DNA of 64,000 nt from Combretum micranthum (lineage: Eukaryota > Streptophyta > Magnoliopsida > Myrtales > Combretaceae): the NCBI GenBank assembly GCA_024138025.1, contig JAMXBD010002480.1:1-64000 (forward strand). The letters run 5' to 3'. The position numbers and the translations under genes are program-made. Shown here one piece after another: positions 32,571 through 46,448 of this stretch (positions within the stretch are counted from its first letter, which is position 1; the number at the start of each line of letters is the position of its first letter). Below the pieces are notes generated by a model. That model was not told the origin of the DNA. It did no database searches and was given only the letters and a program-made list of their open reading frames with translations.

Positions 32571-33281
32571 TCAAAATATCTGAATTATATACATACCAAT
32601 TAGGGTAGAGCGGTAGCAACCGCGTATTCCAGGAATTTCGCAGTTCCGCCACGAGAGATGAAAGCCGTAAACTAACTCTTTATGGATGTCCTCATAGGAC
32701 AATTGATTATAACTCTTGCTTTCTGGCCAAGACGTCATACTCACTAGTCGAATGGTACAAGAACGCTCCAAGCAGGAAACGTTGTAGGCATCTACAATGT
32801 ACAAATGCCTATTGTAATGTGGAAAGCCCCCCGATGAACTATAAGATTTAACGCAGGGAGAAGTCTTGGCGTAAAATGGCGAATGTATTTCATTTGCACA
32901 CTCCACATAGGCCACAGTCCTAGAATTGTAACCGACATATGTGGCTCTCCCGTTTTTCACAAATAATCGGACAGAAGAATTAGGCATGGAGGAACAGTTT
33001 CCCTCCTGCAATCCAGCATCAACTATCCTGATCGTGTAGTTCTCATAATCTATTGATTGCACAAAATACTTACCTTCATCCCAGTATAAAACAGTGCGAT
33101 TATTTTCACAATTTAATTCATACCCTGGATAGCCACAACTCATAGGTTCAGTCTCTAATCGAAAGGGATAGCTAATGTTATTACTGCCACAAAAGGAAGG
33201 GTCACACCGGAGATTCTCCTTGGCACCTACGGTGCAAATCCTAAGTAGTAGAACAAGGAAAAGCTGTGATTTTCCTAGCAT
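32571..33281 (-). CDS. LRK10L/Lr10-type receptor ectodomain protein, unit 2 (intact, kinase absent)
   Basis: 236 codons from ATG at 33281. Residues 1-20 form a signal peptide (hydrophobic FLVLLLRICTVGA). A GUB_WAK-binding (galacturonan-binding) domain covers about 26-95: C26, C31, NISYPF at 35-40, CGYPGYELNC at 49-58, KYFVQSIDY at 71-79 and NYTIRIVD at 81-88. The later Cys-rich part ends in VYGFHLSW at 204-211, as in LRK10L kinases. Six N-glycosylation sequons are seen (N35, N61, N81, N95, N101, N167). After codon 228 plus one base, ATTG|GTATGT at 32597/32596 is a good splice donor, so the last eight residues (MYIIQIF) come from intron reading. In this family the next exons encode the transmembrane segment and Ser/Thr kinase; none is visible before the unit ends. 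The product would be a secreted ectodomain, or the exon is an orphan. Confidence 0.8.
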   Translation of the reverse strand: MLGKSQLFLVLLLRICTVGAKENLRCDPSFCGSNNISYPFRLETEPMSCGYPGYELNCENNRTVLYWDEGKYFVQSIDYENYTIRIVDAGLQEGNCSSMPNSSVRLFVKNGRATYVGYNSRTVAYVECANEIHSPFYAKTSPCVKSYSSSGGFPHYNRHLYIVDAYNVSCLERSCTIRLVSMTSWPESKSYNQLSYEDIHKELVYGFHLSWRNCEIPGIRGCYRSTLIGMYIIQIF

Positions 33282-33713
33282 GCTTACAAGTCTAGGGGGT
33301 TGAGCTGATATTGATCAGTAAGGAGAATTCCTCAGAGGATGTTAAATTTAAGAGGGAGTTGCGGATAATTATGAGAGAGATAGGACTAGTGGATGTGTGG
33401 CACTCCTTAAAAGGAGATAAGTCGACAAAGAAATGATACGAGTCAAGATGATTGCAAATTACGTAGCAATAGATATGCTTGGAATTTTCAATAGTCGACA
33501 AAGAAATGGTATTACTGTCCGCTTTTCAAAACCCACTTTAGCCGTGCACCAACTCTTGTCGGCCAGCACATGGAAATTAAAGGTGGACGACTTCGTCAGA
33601 AGTATCGAAGCCAAACATTATCGTTCCATGAGTTGTGAATGAAGCTTAAATAGAGGATTCAAAATATGTAAGTAGAGTTATAAAAGGAAAAAAAATTAAA
33701 ATAAAAAAAAAGG

Positions 33714-36700
33714 TGAAATACCCAAAGCCTTCACCTATCTGACGAGTTAGAAATAATTTAATGAAATAGTATAATAGTTAGTTAATTTTGAACTTAAATT
33801 TAAACTTAGTTAAGAAATTTTACTTAGGTTGTTTAAATAAAACCAGTAAAATAAATTATAAGATATAATTAGATAATTTGGCTTAATCAAATACACCTTC
33901 AAATTGTTTATTTGTTTCAATAATCTTTTCTCAATAAACCAAAGTATTAAATTCTTCCTAATCATTCATTTTAATTTCTTTTCTTCTATTTTAATTCCCT
34001 AAATCTTCAAACATGTAATTTAAAAATTTAGTAAACTCCTAACCCTTAAACTTTAGTTTAAATTTCATTTCATAAATCTCTATAATTTTTTAAATCAACT
34101 GCTTGTTTTAAAATACCAATCTTTGAGCCGAGATCCAAATTAAATATAATATCTTTCAAATTGAATTCCTAAACTAGATTTTTAGTATAAGTTATTAATT
34201 TTTATTGTATAAATTCTGAAATTACTTCTAATTACTTTTAGAACCTAATATAATTATCTAAAAGGTTTAAAACCAAAACCCCTACTCAAAACTATCTTTA
34301 ATCCTTATCCTTTTCTTTCCTTTCTCCCTTCCTTTACTTGCCTTCATTTCTTTTTCTTTTCCTAATTTCTTTTCTTTCCTTTCCTTTTTTGGTTCCCTTT
34401 CTTCCTCTTCTTCTTTTCTTGTTTTCTCTTTTCTTTCTCAAATTTCAACTCCAAGTCATGGTTATAACTTGAATATTGATTATCAGATGTTGTATATTGA
34501 GTTTCTGATGTAAAACAAGTAGTTAAATAGGTTAAAATTTACATGCTCTATTTTTGGGAAAGAGCACGAGAGCAACATGGGGTGCTCTATCCAATCGTGC
34601 TTCTCTCTGTTTCCTTTATTAAATAAGATTTTAGAACAACACAACTAGCCCTATTTAACCGTGCTTCTCTTTTTTCTTCATTAAACACAACTCCAGAAAA
34701 AGCATGGTTAGAACACAACTTTGCCTATTCTATCATGTTTCTCTCTAATCCTTAAGTGCAAAATATGTTAGAGTAAAACACGGGAGGAACACAACTTGCC
34801 CTATTATATCATGTCTCTCTCAGTTCCAACCTAAGAAAAAAACACAATGGGAGTAGGAATGAATGTATTAGTCGTGCTTCTTATATTCTAGAACATGAGG
34901 GGGAACACGGTTGACATATTTTCCCGTGTTTCTCATAAATAAAATTAAATAAATTAATATATATGTGCAAAATAATAATTTGAGTATTTGCATAAGTTTT
35001 TACTAAAAAAGTTAATCAATGAATGATAGGATTTAAATTTAGTATTGGATTAATGACCTAAAGTGAACTAGATCAATTAAGATTTTATAGTATATGTGGG
35101 TTTGCTTTAGTATAATAATTGAATATAACTCAGAAATTAGATTAAACATAGTTTTTAAATATAAAATGAACTTAGTTAATGAATCTAAGTTCAATTTGAC
35201 TTAATGAACTAAAATGAATTAGATTGATTGAGTATAATTAACTTGGCTAAGTTAAGTTAATATAGACTTAATAATTTGCAAAATGTTTATTTATTAAGAA
35301 AAATGAATGTTTAAAATGAATTTGATGAAAATGGGTAATTATAAATAAAGGAAAAGGAATAATTTGATAGACAATGGAGATTGTTCGTATCTTAGCGAGA
35401 CGATTTTCACACCTATGGTAGGGTTCCTACTTAGTGTCTGATCAAATAGGTATTTAGTATAATATTTATGTAAGTTAAAATTTTAGTTTAAATACTTATA
35501 ATTAATTAATATCTTAGACAAATGCATGAGTCTAGTTTATGCTTTATCTTCTAGACCATCTTTTGATCTCTGCTAGATTTTAGATAAAGTACGCAGTGAC
35601 TTGCGTGTTGATTGTTAGGATAGGAATTCCTAATGAACTAAAACTTAAAAATGGTGTAATAAAAGCCTACTGCTTATGCTTGTGTCGTTTAACTTAGTCC
35701 AAGGGTAGCTACCTTGTCCAGAGCCAGGCATGGTAGTCAGGTGCTTAGGCCACCTCCTATTATAATGCAATGATAATTTATAAGTGACTCAGCGGCTAGC
35801 TAATTAGGCAAATGGTACTAGCATAGCGTTTCTTTAAGCTTTGAGTGAAGTGACATGGTTTAGTTCATGTTTATGAGACCGATTAAACTAAAAGATGTTA
35901 TGGATTAAGATAAGTAAAACTGTTAATAGCTGTAAACTCTAGATGAGGCTATTGTTTTTAATGATTTGTATAAATGATATAGGTATTCAGGTTACCTATA
36001 TCAATCTTCTGAGTAGCTACTGTTACTTGGGACCCCCATATTCCCAAGGCGTCGTCGAAGTATGAGTGCTCTACTGTTGTTTGTTAAACTTTAATTTAAA
36101 GACAATAAACTGTTGTTTATTGCATTGTATTAGAATAAGCATGTGTGCCAGCTCGTGTGTGTTGTTTACTGTATATTGGGTTTTGGCTCATTATTATTTT
36201 CTTTTCAAGTGATGATTGTGATGCTGATGATTCGGATAATGTTGATTGACTTGGGTTTTGGGCGACTCTGAAGGATCTTTTTTTTATGAGTGAAGTGGAT
36301 TAAGATCACTAGATTTGTTTTAATTTGCTTTTATTTTGTATAAGAACTGGAATTATCTTTTTAAGCCTATATTATTCTTAAGGGCTTGGATATGGAGCCC
36401 ATGTTTTGTAATTAAGCTTCTTAAGCTTTGTTGTACAATCGTGAAAGGTATAAGAGATACCTGATGCTATGTTTTTGTTTTATAAGGAAGATTGTCTACT
36501 CATGAGAGTATAAAATAATATGATTTTGCAAACTTTTTTTTTTTTTTACTACTGTCAAATCTAGTTGTTTTTAGAATCTAATTAAATGATTTTAGAATTT
36601 AAAATTGGTTAGCAATAGTTCGATATAAATAGGTCTTTAGAGTTAACTAGTGCGTATAATGCATAAGATATTATATGTGACGGCTGGGCATGCCTTGACC

Positions 36701-36718
36701 CTAACTCAAAGCATGACA
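33714..36718 (+). mobile_element. Tekay/Del-like gypsy LTR, unit 2
   Basis: Same element and same flanking pentamers as in unit 1; differences are a few short indels (for example TGTTGTATATTGAG near 34489). Confidence 0.65.
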
Positions 36719-37522
36719 AATGGTTATAATCATATTTTTTTTTTTTCATTTTCTTTTACTACTTTGTAAACAAAGAGGGACACTTGCAACTCTTCTGTTA
36801 CTTCTAATTCCACGTTACAACTTACGAGGATCCTAATTTAATATGGAATTGCGTATAAGAATGAAAGACATATAAGACTGAGGGGCGTGGCAGATATTTG
36901 GCTCTCCTTAGAATGAGAAAATTCAATGATAGAAAATAGTGCTCGTCTAGATGATTCACAATCGAGCAATAGGTCGTCTTTAGCATGAGAAAAGTCAGTG
37001 ATGAAAATTTGGTATACGCTTGGAAATTTCATTATCGAGTAAAACTCAGGGAAGAAAAACATGCAACACGAGGGAAGAAAAGCATACAACACGAAAGTCG
37101 ATAGGAATGGTCCGTGCATGCTTTCGAAAACAATCATATCATACTTCTCATTTCGGCCGTGCACCAAGTCTTCTCGTAGGCCATTGAGTTTGTTTGAATG
37201 GTTTTTTTTTATTTATATCTTATCTGTATTTGATATATACCCATATTTGATCTATATAGTTTATTTATAAATAAAAATATCTATTTTTAACTAACATCTT
37301 GATTGAAACAAATATGAAATACATGTCAAATTGATGCCCAAGCATATCCATAATGAATTTAAAATAAGAATTCAAAATATAATGACGTTTCATCACATGG
37401 AAGAAAATTTTAAAAATAAAACTAAAAATGAAAAAGAAAGGAAAAAAAAAAAAAGAGACCATTGTAGAATATGTATTAGGATATCAATTATTTTGTTATT
37501 TCGATTCTCTACATCCTACTAG

Positions 37523-38319
37523 TAGACATAGACGTGGTTTGGTTCCGAACCGGAAATCGAATCAGAACTGTCACCGACGGTTTTAGAATCGAAACCAGAC
37601 CGGTTGGATGGTTCTAGAATCGGCTGAGGAACCGCTGGTTTTCTGGTTCCTAGACGGTTCTAGGCCTAAAACCGAGGTGGAACCGACGGTTCCAATCGGT
37701 TCTATTTAAAAAAAAAAAAGAAAAGAATTATGTAAAAAAATTTTTAAATTATATTAAATATATAATTATTAATGTTTACACTATTTCCTATGAATAGTAA
37801 ACTTTATTACATATTTACAATATTTAATGTTTTATTATTAATAATACAAATAAACATAACTTAAAATTATAAATAATTTAGTTTATATAAACTTCTTCTA
37901 AAAGTAAAATTCATTCTTTAATAATATGGGACTATTTTTTGTATTACAATTTTCTTATTATCGTCTAGAGTATTTCATGATCTCATATTACTAATTATAA
38001 TTGATATTAGTTGTGTTTATAAATAAATAAATGCACATTTTAAAAAAATTAGAAATTTTGGCTAAATAATTTAATACTTTTACACTCAATATTTAATTAT
38101 TTTAAGTTTAAATTTTATTTTATTAAAATATAAAATTTATTTATTTTTACTTAAGAAAAAGACAGTTCCACGGATCTAAAATCGGAACCGGGAACCTCTA
38201 GTTCTATAAAACCAGACCGGAACCATGGGAGATGGTTCCGGTTCCTCATTTTTATTAAGACCTGAAACCAGCGGTTTCGATTCTGGTTTGATTCGGTTCC
38301 ATAACCGTGATGATGTCTA
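37523..38319. mobile_element. hAT-like non-autonomous element, unit 2
   Basis: Same insertion site and same flanking octamers as unit 1, so it was present before the unit was amplified. Confidence 0.85.
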
Positions 38320-39627
38320 CCTATTAGGAATAGGAGACCAACTCTATGGGGCTTATGTCTACCTTTGACTAATATATCTTTGTATGTTTATTACATTTAT
38401 TTAAAATAAATCTTGTACCAAATGAAGCTCATATATATATATATATATATATATATTAAATCATAAAGTTTATAAGCATGCGGCGATCAAATTCTAAAAG
38501 TTTGCTTATTTAACATCTCATCTTGCGGTCGTCTCTGCTGAACTAGAAGCAACATTCTTTTAGGTTTTACTTTAATTTGAGCTGTACTTGTTTCATTTTG
38601 TTTTTGTCATTTACCATAACGAAAACCTGATGTTTTCAAATTATGATAGCCCCCCGTAGGTTATTTACTGTTTCATTTGTGTACCTTATAAAAACTTATT
38701 ATATTGTGAAATAATTTTATGTTTTTATTAAAAAGAGAAATATTAGATTGCTTAAAGAAGATAAAAGGAGTCATATGTAATAATAAATAGAAGGCGTGCT
38801 CGTGCAATCTTTTATCATGTCCTCTGAATCTGTTGTTATGCTTGATCTAGACTCACTATTGCTGCATCTTCTATGTGGAAAAAAAAAAAAAAATCACAAT
38901 TTGGCATGCATCAGCCAAGAACGAGCTCCATAAATCCATAAGTTCTATAAATTGAAGGATCTATCTCCATTGCATGAAGTGAATAATTGAAGTTTAGAAT
39001 TGCTAGTTGTGATATTCGATCATATATTTTATTTATTGAATATAATTACTTTGTTTGTTATTATTAAAACGACGTTGCTGTAGACCCTTATTAGTTGTTT
39101 TTTTTTTTTTTTTTTTTGCCATATTAGCTGGGGGGTTCTAGTAATCAATGATGAGAATCAAGATAGCAAATTTGATAGTAGGAATTTAATCGCACATGAC
39201 ACTTAGTAATTTTAAAATTCATATGTAAAATTAAAGAAGCATGTAAACTCATTAATGATTTTGGTATTACATTATTTTTAAATCAAAGAGTGAAACCCGG
39301 TAAATAAAAGAAAAAAGAAATTATAGTAATGGTTTCCATATACTATTCATTTATACTATCAAAGAGTAAGGTAGGTGTTAAAGTTTTATGAATGTTGATT
39401 TACATTTAATTTTATCAAATGTGTAGCCTATGACTCGATCTGCTCTTCTTATTATTTATTTTCTTTTACCTATGTTGCACTTTTTAAAGTACACATTATC
39501 TGTGGCCCCATTGGTAAATATTTTATAGTTTATGGTGTTTCACCTCTTCTTTTATCTTTTATTTTTAATTTTTATCATTATTATTCGATATAATTTGGGC
39601 CAGGCTACATTGACCAGTCATGGTACT

Positions 39628-39682
39628 TTTTTTTTTTTCCCGACAAGTTAAAGGGAGATCTAAGGGGCAAAACCACCTAACG
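39628..39682 (-). mobile_element. 55-bp poly(A)-ended retroposed fragment, unit 2
   Basis: Same insertion with the same 11-bp target duplication (39617-39627; 39683-39693). Confidence 0.7.
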
Positions 39683-40649
39683 GTCATGGTACTACTTCTC
39701 TTGAAATTTCCTTGAAGAGAGAGACATCAATTGATGGCCCACACATTCTTCAATATTTTCATCGATAGCCAGAGTTATATTCTACCTTGCATCCAACTTT
39801 TTGTCTAACCTTTCCAGTTTTTATTTAAATGAATTTTTCCATAGTTATTACATAATTTCATTTATATATGGGATTATTTATTCGATTCGATGTATTTAAA
39901 TACTAGTGAATATGCGTATACATGTATCCTAATATTTGTAATTGTTTTAAATTTCTGTTTTTACTAATTTGAAAATAGATAATAAAATAAAAATAAAGCA
40001 TACCGCATAAGACTTGATCTTTTTATTTTATTTATTTTTTATATTTTTTTCTAATTAATTTTAACGACATGTTCTAATACACTTATAAATATATATAAAT
40101 TCTTCATAATTTTGTAAAAGATGGTTACATTTTAATGCCTTATGAAATAGCTTAACTTTCATGCATAATTAAATTTAATATATATATGTTGATTTGAGTA
40201 AATTATAAAATTTTGTTAAGTGTTGAGTTGAATGAAAATTGATATGTTAGTATGAATTAATAAAATTGATGAATGGCATGATTAGTGTGTAAATATGCTA
40301 TGTATGTTTGATATTGTTAAAATTACTTTTATTATATGTAAATATGGTTGACAAGTTATATGTGATACAAATAAATGTAATGTGTTAGTGTGATTAATAG
40401 TAGTGTTTATTGTTGTTTCAATTCATGCTGAACTTGAATTTTCAATATCAAACTCAACCCAAAACCAAAACTTAACATAACAGATTTTTCTTAGCCCAAA
40501 CCCAAACCCCAATTGTTATCTAAACAAAGTCCAAAAGCAAGTCAAATTTAAAGCCCAAAGCCCCTCTTGTTCTTTTTCAAATCTTCCTTAAAAGTTAACA
40601 ACAACAACAAAAGAGATAAATACAAAGTTCTTTTTATCAAATTCAAAAG

Positions 40650-40806
40650 CCAATATATATATAGACATCCCAAAACAGACCAAAAACTTACAATGCCTTT
40701 GTTCCTCTCAATTTCATCTTTTCCTTCTAATTTCCCTTGCTCAATTTGCCGAGGATCCTTTCCCAAGACTTAATTCCCAAGTTAAGCAGAGTTTAAGGTA
40801 AGTTTG
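40650..40806 (+). promoter_or_regulatory. Promoter-like segment with first exon and splice donor, unit 2
   Basis: Identical arrangement: TATATATATAG at 40654, 26-codon frame 40693-40773, donor after 40797. Confidence 0.4.
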
Positions 40807-40902
40807 CATGTCTTTTGTAATGATTTATTTTCCTTTTCATCCATGAATTTCTGTCAAATTTCATCTATTGATATGTTATAAGTAATATTGATACGTTGAG
40901 AT

Positions 40903-41594
40903 GAAGACAATTCACAACCAACGAGTGCAACTAGATATAGAGAAGCCTACTATATCTAACAACAATAAACCAAGATGTAATGTACCAGCTTGCTATCTAG
41001 AATTATGTTGAATCTAAGCTAAGTCCACTTTGGAATAGCAAAGAAAATATTGTGATACTTGCATGTATGGAAGATTATGCCACATGGTGTCATCTTATAA
41101 GGTACTCCAAACTTATTGGGTACACATGAAATGATTATGAAGAGTACATCAAGCTATGCACCCAATCATAGATCTAGATTACTTTGGTGGTCATCAAAGA
41201 AATAAGAGACACTTACACAATTTTGAGCAAGCCAAATATATTACAAGAACAAACATTGCCAATATGTTGTTAGAGGTTTACCATGGATCTCAAGGACATC
41301 TAACTGCACTATTACATAATAATGAATTAGCTATAGTAATGGTGAAAAATCTAATGCATCACAATAGAATAAAACACATAGTGATCAAGTAACACTTTTT
41401 TTTGCAAGTGGCTATGGGATAGGGAAACCACTAAGAATTATTACATGGTCAAAGATAAAGTAGTGGATACTTACACCAAGACACTCTCACATCAAAAGTT
41501 TAAGATATTTCAGGGATCCTTGAAGTTCTCGAATGCTCATAAAAAAGTATTAAACGTTGATACATTATGTAAATGGTTCTTTCTAAGAGATTAG
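40903..41594 (+). pseudogene. Ty1/copia RNase H relic, unit 3
   Basis: As unit 2, but a C-to-T change makes a stop after HIVIK (near 41390) and two bases are lost near 41417, so the open stretch is only 78 codons (41156-41392). Confidence 0.85.
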
Positions 41595-42044
41595 ACCTAC
41601 CTTAGTTAGTAGAGAATTAGATAAAATTTTACAACTTTTTACCTACCACATGTTTTGTTAGAGCGACTGAAATATAAAGATAAATATTTTATAAAGAGGA
41701 GCTATGAGTGTCATTTGTTAATTAATGAGAGGGCAATTTAATCACTCCTAATAAAAAAAATAGTAATCACCTCATCTTAAGCCCATCTACCTACAATAGT
41801 TTTCTCATATCCACCAAACCTAAATCTCCCTCTTAGCATCTCTTAGAGGAATCAACAAGAGATTAAGGTAAACCACTTTCCTTTCCTTTTCGCAATCTTG
41901 ACAGGAATACATCTCTAAACCTACGCATATTAGATGTTGAAGGCATTTTTACCTTGAGAGATATGGAAACTCATATCCATCTCGTTGGTTTTACGGTTGT
42001 TGACTTTGAAAGAGAAGAAGAACAAAATTTTGATTTGAGGTAAT

Positions 42045-43935
42045 TGATGCGTCTTATGTTAATCTCAATGTTTCTTTATGTTCCTAGTTATTTAGAGAAT
42101 AGTGCTATAAAATATTGGTATTTTTGGCATATGAATAAGAAGTTTACATGTTAAGTGATCAAAGGAAGAGATAGATTTGGAGAAAAATAACCTTCTGAAG
42201 TGGAGGAGACACGAACAAGGGTCACAGCCATGTTTCAAGTTGTGATATCCTCAATATATATTGTATTGGACATCCAAGACTAAGTTACAACCATGATAGA
42301 GGTCGTGAAAGTTACGGCAATGGCCAACAATCCTATTACCACCCCCGTCATGCACGTGACACAAGGAGTGATAGCTTATCACCACCCCCCTTACGGATGT
42401 GACACAAGGTGATGGTGATCACTCTCTCCATCATAAGGGTGACCTAGGGAGTGACATCATGTTTTTCTACAATGAACACATCATGCCCTCTATCGCAAAT
42501 GTGAACTATAAGGTGATAGTTTAATCTTGTTTATGCTCTTTTAAAGGCCTTTCCAAACATCTAAAAAATTGACTTAACACCAAAGTATACCTAACATAAG
42601 TAGAATTATGTATGTAGACATAGAATGTTAGTAGTGGAAATTCTTAGGTCAAGTTGCTATTTTTTTTTTTGTGTACGACGACTTGTTTATAAGTCAGAGT
42701 GTTTTGTTCTAGGTAGCATATTTTGTTCCAAGTCTAGTGTATTTTTGTTCTAGATGCAAAAAGTACTAAGTCCAGTCTATTTGTTCCTAGTCTGTATATT
42801 TATTCTAGGTGAAAAAATGTGCTAGGCATATACTAGGTCAGTGCATTTTGTCTTAAGTGCGACTTGGCCCAAGAGCAACCTATGTTAGTAGGCTTTTAAT
42901 GACCTTAGGAAGCTAGGCAACCTAGGAGTATGATTTTTTTCCAAGACAAAAATAATGAATTTGCATTGTTATGTGCTATTAGGTGGATCCGGCAGAGTTG
43001 GGTTATCTATTCCAGACATTGTATCAGGTATGTCATTAACGTCTTTGTTGTTTTTGCGTGTTAGGTACTAGAAATTGAAAATGGATTAATTAATTATTCA
43101 ACTCTAATAATTGTTTTGCTGCTTATGTTTAGCTGGGGCTAGTGGACTAAGAGTACTGGTGATGCTAGGGTGATGCCCTCATGATCCTTGTATGACGTTG
43201 TCCCGAGTCGAGTCACACTTAGATATGATTCTAGTAGATTAGGTGAAAACGATTGCGGTCCCTAGGTACTGGGGAGTACCCAACACCAAATATATGCATA
43301 TATATTAATATATGATTATTATGGAGTTATGAGTTACTTTAAGTTTAGGATTAGATGTGGATAACCCTATGCTATGTTAGTTGTTGACTTAAAATTTTAG
43401 ATAATAAAAAAGTGACTATTGCATTAGATGCCAAGTTGCATGTTATTATATGTGATGGTTGTTCATGTGCATGTGCTTGTGGTTTTGGCTTACTAGGCTT
43501 TAGCTCAATCCTTTTTATCTTTTTCAGGAATAGGTGAGGAATCTATAGTGTTTGACTTTTTAGGATATGGTACTTTTATGGACTGAGGGGATGATAATAG
43601 TGGACCAGATTATCTATCATATTAGTAATTATTAAATTTATGAGATTTTTTAAGAATGATGTTTTAAGGAACAATGTTTTGTGTTCTAGTTTAGGTAACA
43701 TTTTAAGTTTAGTTTCCTTTTAAGATAGGTATGGGTTGACTTTCAGTTACGCGGACTTCACAATGAAGTATTTAATTTTGCTTTTATGACTATTGATGAA
43801 ACCATCTATTTAATTTGAGTTGGAGTTATTAGATGCTATTTAAGGATATTAGCAGGTTTCTGAGTCTTAGCATGTTATCTTCTTATGATGACATATGTTA
43901 GGCTAATCACATAATAAGGTAAGGGGATTACGGTC
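42045..43935 (+). mobile_element. Gypsy-type LTR-like repeat X, unit 3
   Basis: Near-identical to the unit 1 copy. A 3-base loss near 42409 interrupts the short frame that stays open in units 1 and 4. Confidence 0.5.
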
Positions 43936-45305
43936 ACCAAGCATCTTGAAGCCTATTAAAAAGACACTGCTCATGCATTTTTACATTTCAAGAAATTGTA
44001 AACCTTAAATCATAAGAAATAGTTAAAAATTATTCAGCTATTATCATTATTTATTTTTTTAAATCATCACAACCCAAATCACGCTATTTAATCCTTTTTT
44101 GAGTCTTCCTCTTATGAAGAAAACTTAAACAAATGAAGGACTTAAAGCACTCAATCAACGTAAAAAAGATTTAACTGAATCTTTTAACATATTTTTTACC
44201 ATGTTTATGGGAAATAAAAGATAGGATTGTTAAAGATGATCTTACAAGCAATAGGCACCCTTATGAAGTCGAGGATCTTATCTGCAAGAAGAGAACACAG
44301 TATGTATCACCATGTGATGAAATTCAACTATCATGAGGTTGATGTTAAAGTTTTCGAAAAAATATTTATTTTATTTTATTGTTACTTCAAACAAATATTT
44401 GCAAATATTGAATATATGTTATTGTAGTAGCTATCAATAGTACTAATAAACAATTTGGAAGAATGTCAATGAATTTAACACAAGCAATTTTTCACCTGCA
44501 CATTTTCAGTGACTATTAATCTTCTACCCATTGACTTCCATCAATACTCATCACTAAAACTAATTTGTGCAAAGTTAAAACCAATAACAAGCGATATGAA
44601 GAAAAAGATGATACTGAGGATCTTATCTGCAAGATGAGATATTTGAATACAATAAGTATCACCATGTGGTGAAATTCAACCATCAATATCCAACAAAAGA
44701 AGCTGGTGTGAATATTTTCCAAATATTATCAATATTTTTTTCCCCACCAATAAACGTTTACAAATTGGAATATATATACATACATATATATATATATTAG
44801 TGTAGTAATAGTATAGAATCGACAAAAGGCAAAGTAGTAAATATCAATAGTACTAATAAACCATTATCAAGAATCTCAATGAAAATTGATATAAGCAATT
44901 TTCATTTTTAAAAATAGAAAATATTTTCATCATCTTTTACTTGCGTCTTGAGTGACTACTAATCTTTCACCCCTTAACATCCATTATTAGTTATCACCAA
45001 TACTAAACCGTGCAGAGTCAAAATTATCACAATGATATATATAAACTTCAAGAAACACAATTAAACGTCGGAATATGCTTTCAGCGAACCTAGCATACCT
45101 TTGCCTTTAGTTTTTTTTTTTTTTCTTTTTTCTCCCCAGCCATCATTCCCTTTAGTTAAAATTAGTGTAAATACATTCATGATGTGTGTATGAAAAATTA
45201 GCCATTTCCAATCATTTATATTTATAGGGATGGTATATTCTGACACACATTAATTCTTTAAAGCATGTCATATGGAAAGAGAAAAAGATCAAAAGAAATT
45301 TTCGT

Positions 45306-46016
45306 TCAAAATATCTGAATTATATACATACCAATTAGGGTAGAGCGGTAGCAACCGCGTATTCCAGGAATTTCGCAGTTCCGCCACGAGAGATGAAAGC
45401 CGTAAACTAACTCTTTATGGATGTCCTCATAGGACAATTGATTATAACTCTTGCTTTCTGGCCAAGACGTCATACTCACTAGTCGAATGGTACAAGAACG
45501 CTCCAAGCAGGAAACGTTGTAGGCATCTACAATGTACAAATGCCTATTGTAATGTGGAAAGCCCCCCGATGAACTATAAGATTTAACGCAGGGAGAAGTC
45601 TTGGCGTAAAATGGCGAATGTATTTCATTTGCACACTCCACATAGGCCACAGTCCTAGAATTGTAACCGACATATGTGGCTCTCCCGTTTTTCACAAATA
45701 ATCGGACAGAAGAATTAGGCATGGAGGAACAGTTTCCCTCCTGCAATCCAGCATCAACTATCCTGATCGTGTAGTTCTCATAATCTATTGATTGCACAAA
45801 ATACTTACCTTCATCCCAGTATAAAACAGTGCGATTATTTTCACAATTTAATTCATACCCTGGATAGCCACAACTCATAGGTTCAGTCTCTAATCGAAAG
45901 GGATAGCTAATGTTATTACTGCCACAAAAGGAAGGGTCACACCGGAGATTCTCCTTGGCACCTACGGTGCAAATCCTAAGTAGTAGAACAAGGAAAAGCT
46001 GTGATTTTCCTAGCAT
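45306..46016 (-). CDS. LRK10L/Lr10-type receptor ectodomain protein, unit 3 (intact, kinase absent)
   Basis: Identical in translation to the unit 2 copy over all 236 codons, with the same start, cysteines, sequons and splice donor (GTATGT on the minus strand at 45326-45331; exon end at 45332). Because flanking DNA in units 2 and 3 differs by small indels while this frame does not, the frame may be under constraint, but the number of differences is too small to prove it. Family, domains and lack of a kinase exon are as described for unit 2. Confidence 0.8.
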   Translation of the reverse strand: MLGKSQLFLVLLLRICTVGAKENLRCDPSFCGSNNISYPFRLETEPMSCGYPGYELNCENNRTVLYWDEGKYFVQSIDYENYTIRIVDAGLQEGNCSSMPNSSVRLFVKNGRATYVGYNSRTVAYVECANEIHSPFYAKTSPCVKSYSSSGGFPHYNRHLYIVDAYNVSCLERSCTIRLVSMTSWPESKSYNQLSYEDIHKELVYGFHLSWRNCEIPGIRGCYRSTLIGMYIIQIF

Positions 46017-46448
46017 GCTTACAAGTCTAGGGGGTTGAGCTGATATTGATCAGTAAGGAGAATTCCTCAGAGGATGTTAAATTTAAGAGGGAGTTGCGGA
46101 TAATTATGAGAGAGATAGGACTAGTGGATGTGTGGCACTCCTTAAAAGGAGATAAGTCGACAAAGAAATGATACGAGTCAAGATGATTGCAAATTACGTA
46201 GCAATAGATATGCTTGGAATTTTCAATAGTCGACAAAGAAATGGTATTACTGTCCGCTTTTCAAAACCCACTTTAGCCGTGCACCAACTCTTGTCGGCCA
46301 GCACATGGAAATTAAAGGTGGACGACTTCGTCAGAAGTATCGAAGCCAAACATTATCGTTCCATGAGTTGTGAATGAAGCTTAAATAGAGGATTCAAAAT
46401 ATGTAAGTAGAGTTATAAAAGGAAAAAAAATTAAAATAAAAAAAAAGG

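Larger units (their letters stand above)
28177..40902 (+). repeat. 12.7-kb tandem array, unit 2
   Basis: Second unit, 12,726 bp, with all landmarks of unit 1 in the same order and strand. The receptor ectodomain frame is intact here. The RNase H relic keeps the better copia frame, and the first 1.1 kb resembles unit 3 more than units 1 and 4 through many short indels. The junction with unit 1 joins promoter-like DNA to the interior of a copia element. Confidence 0.95.
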
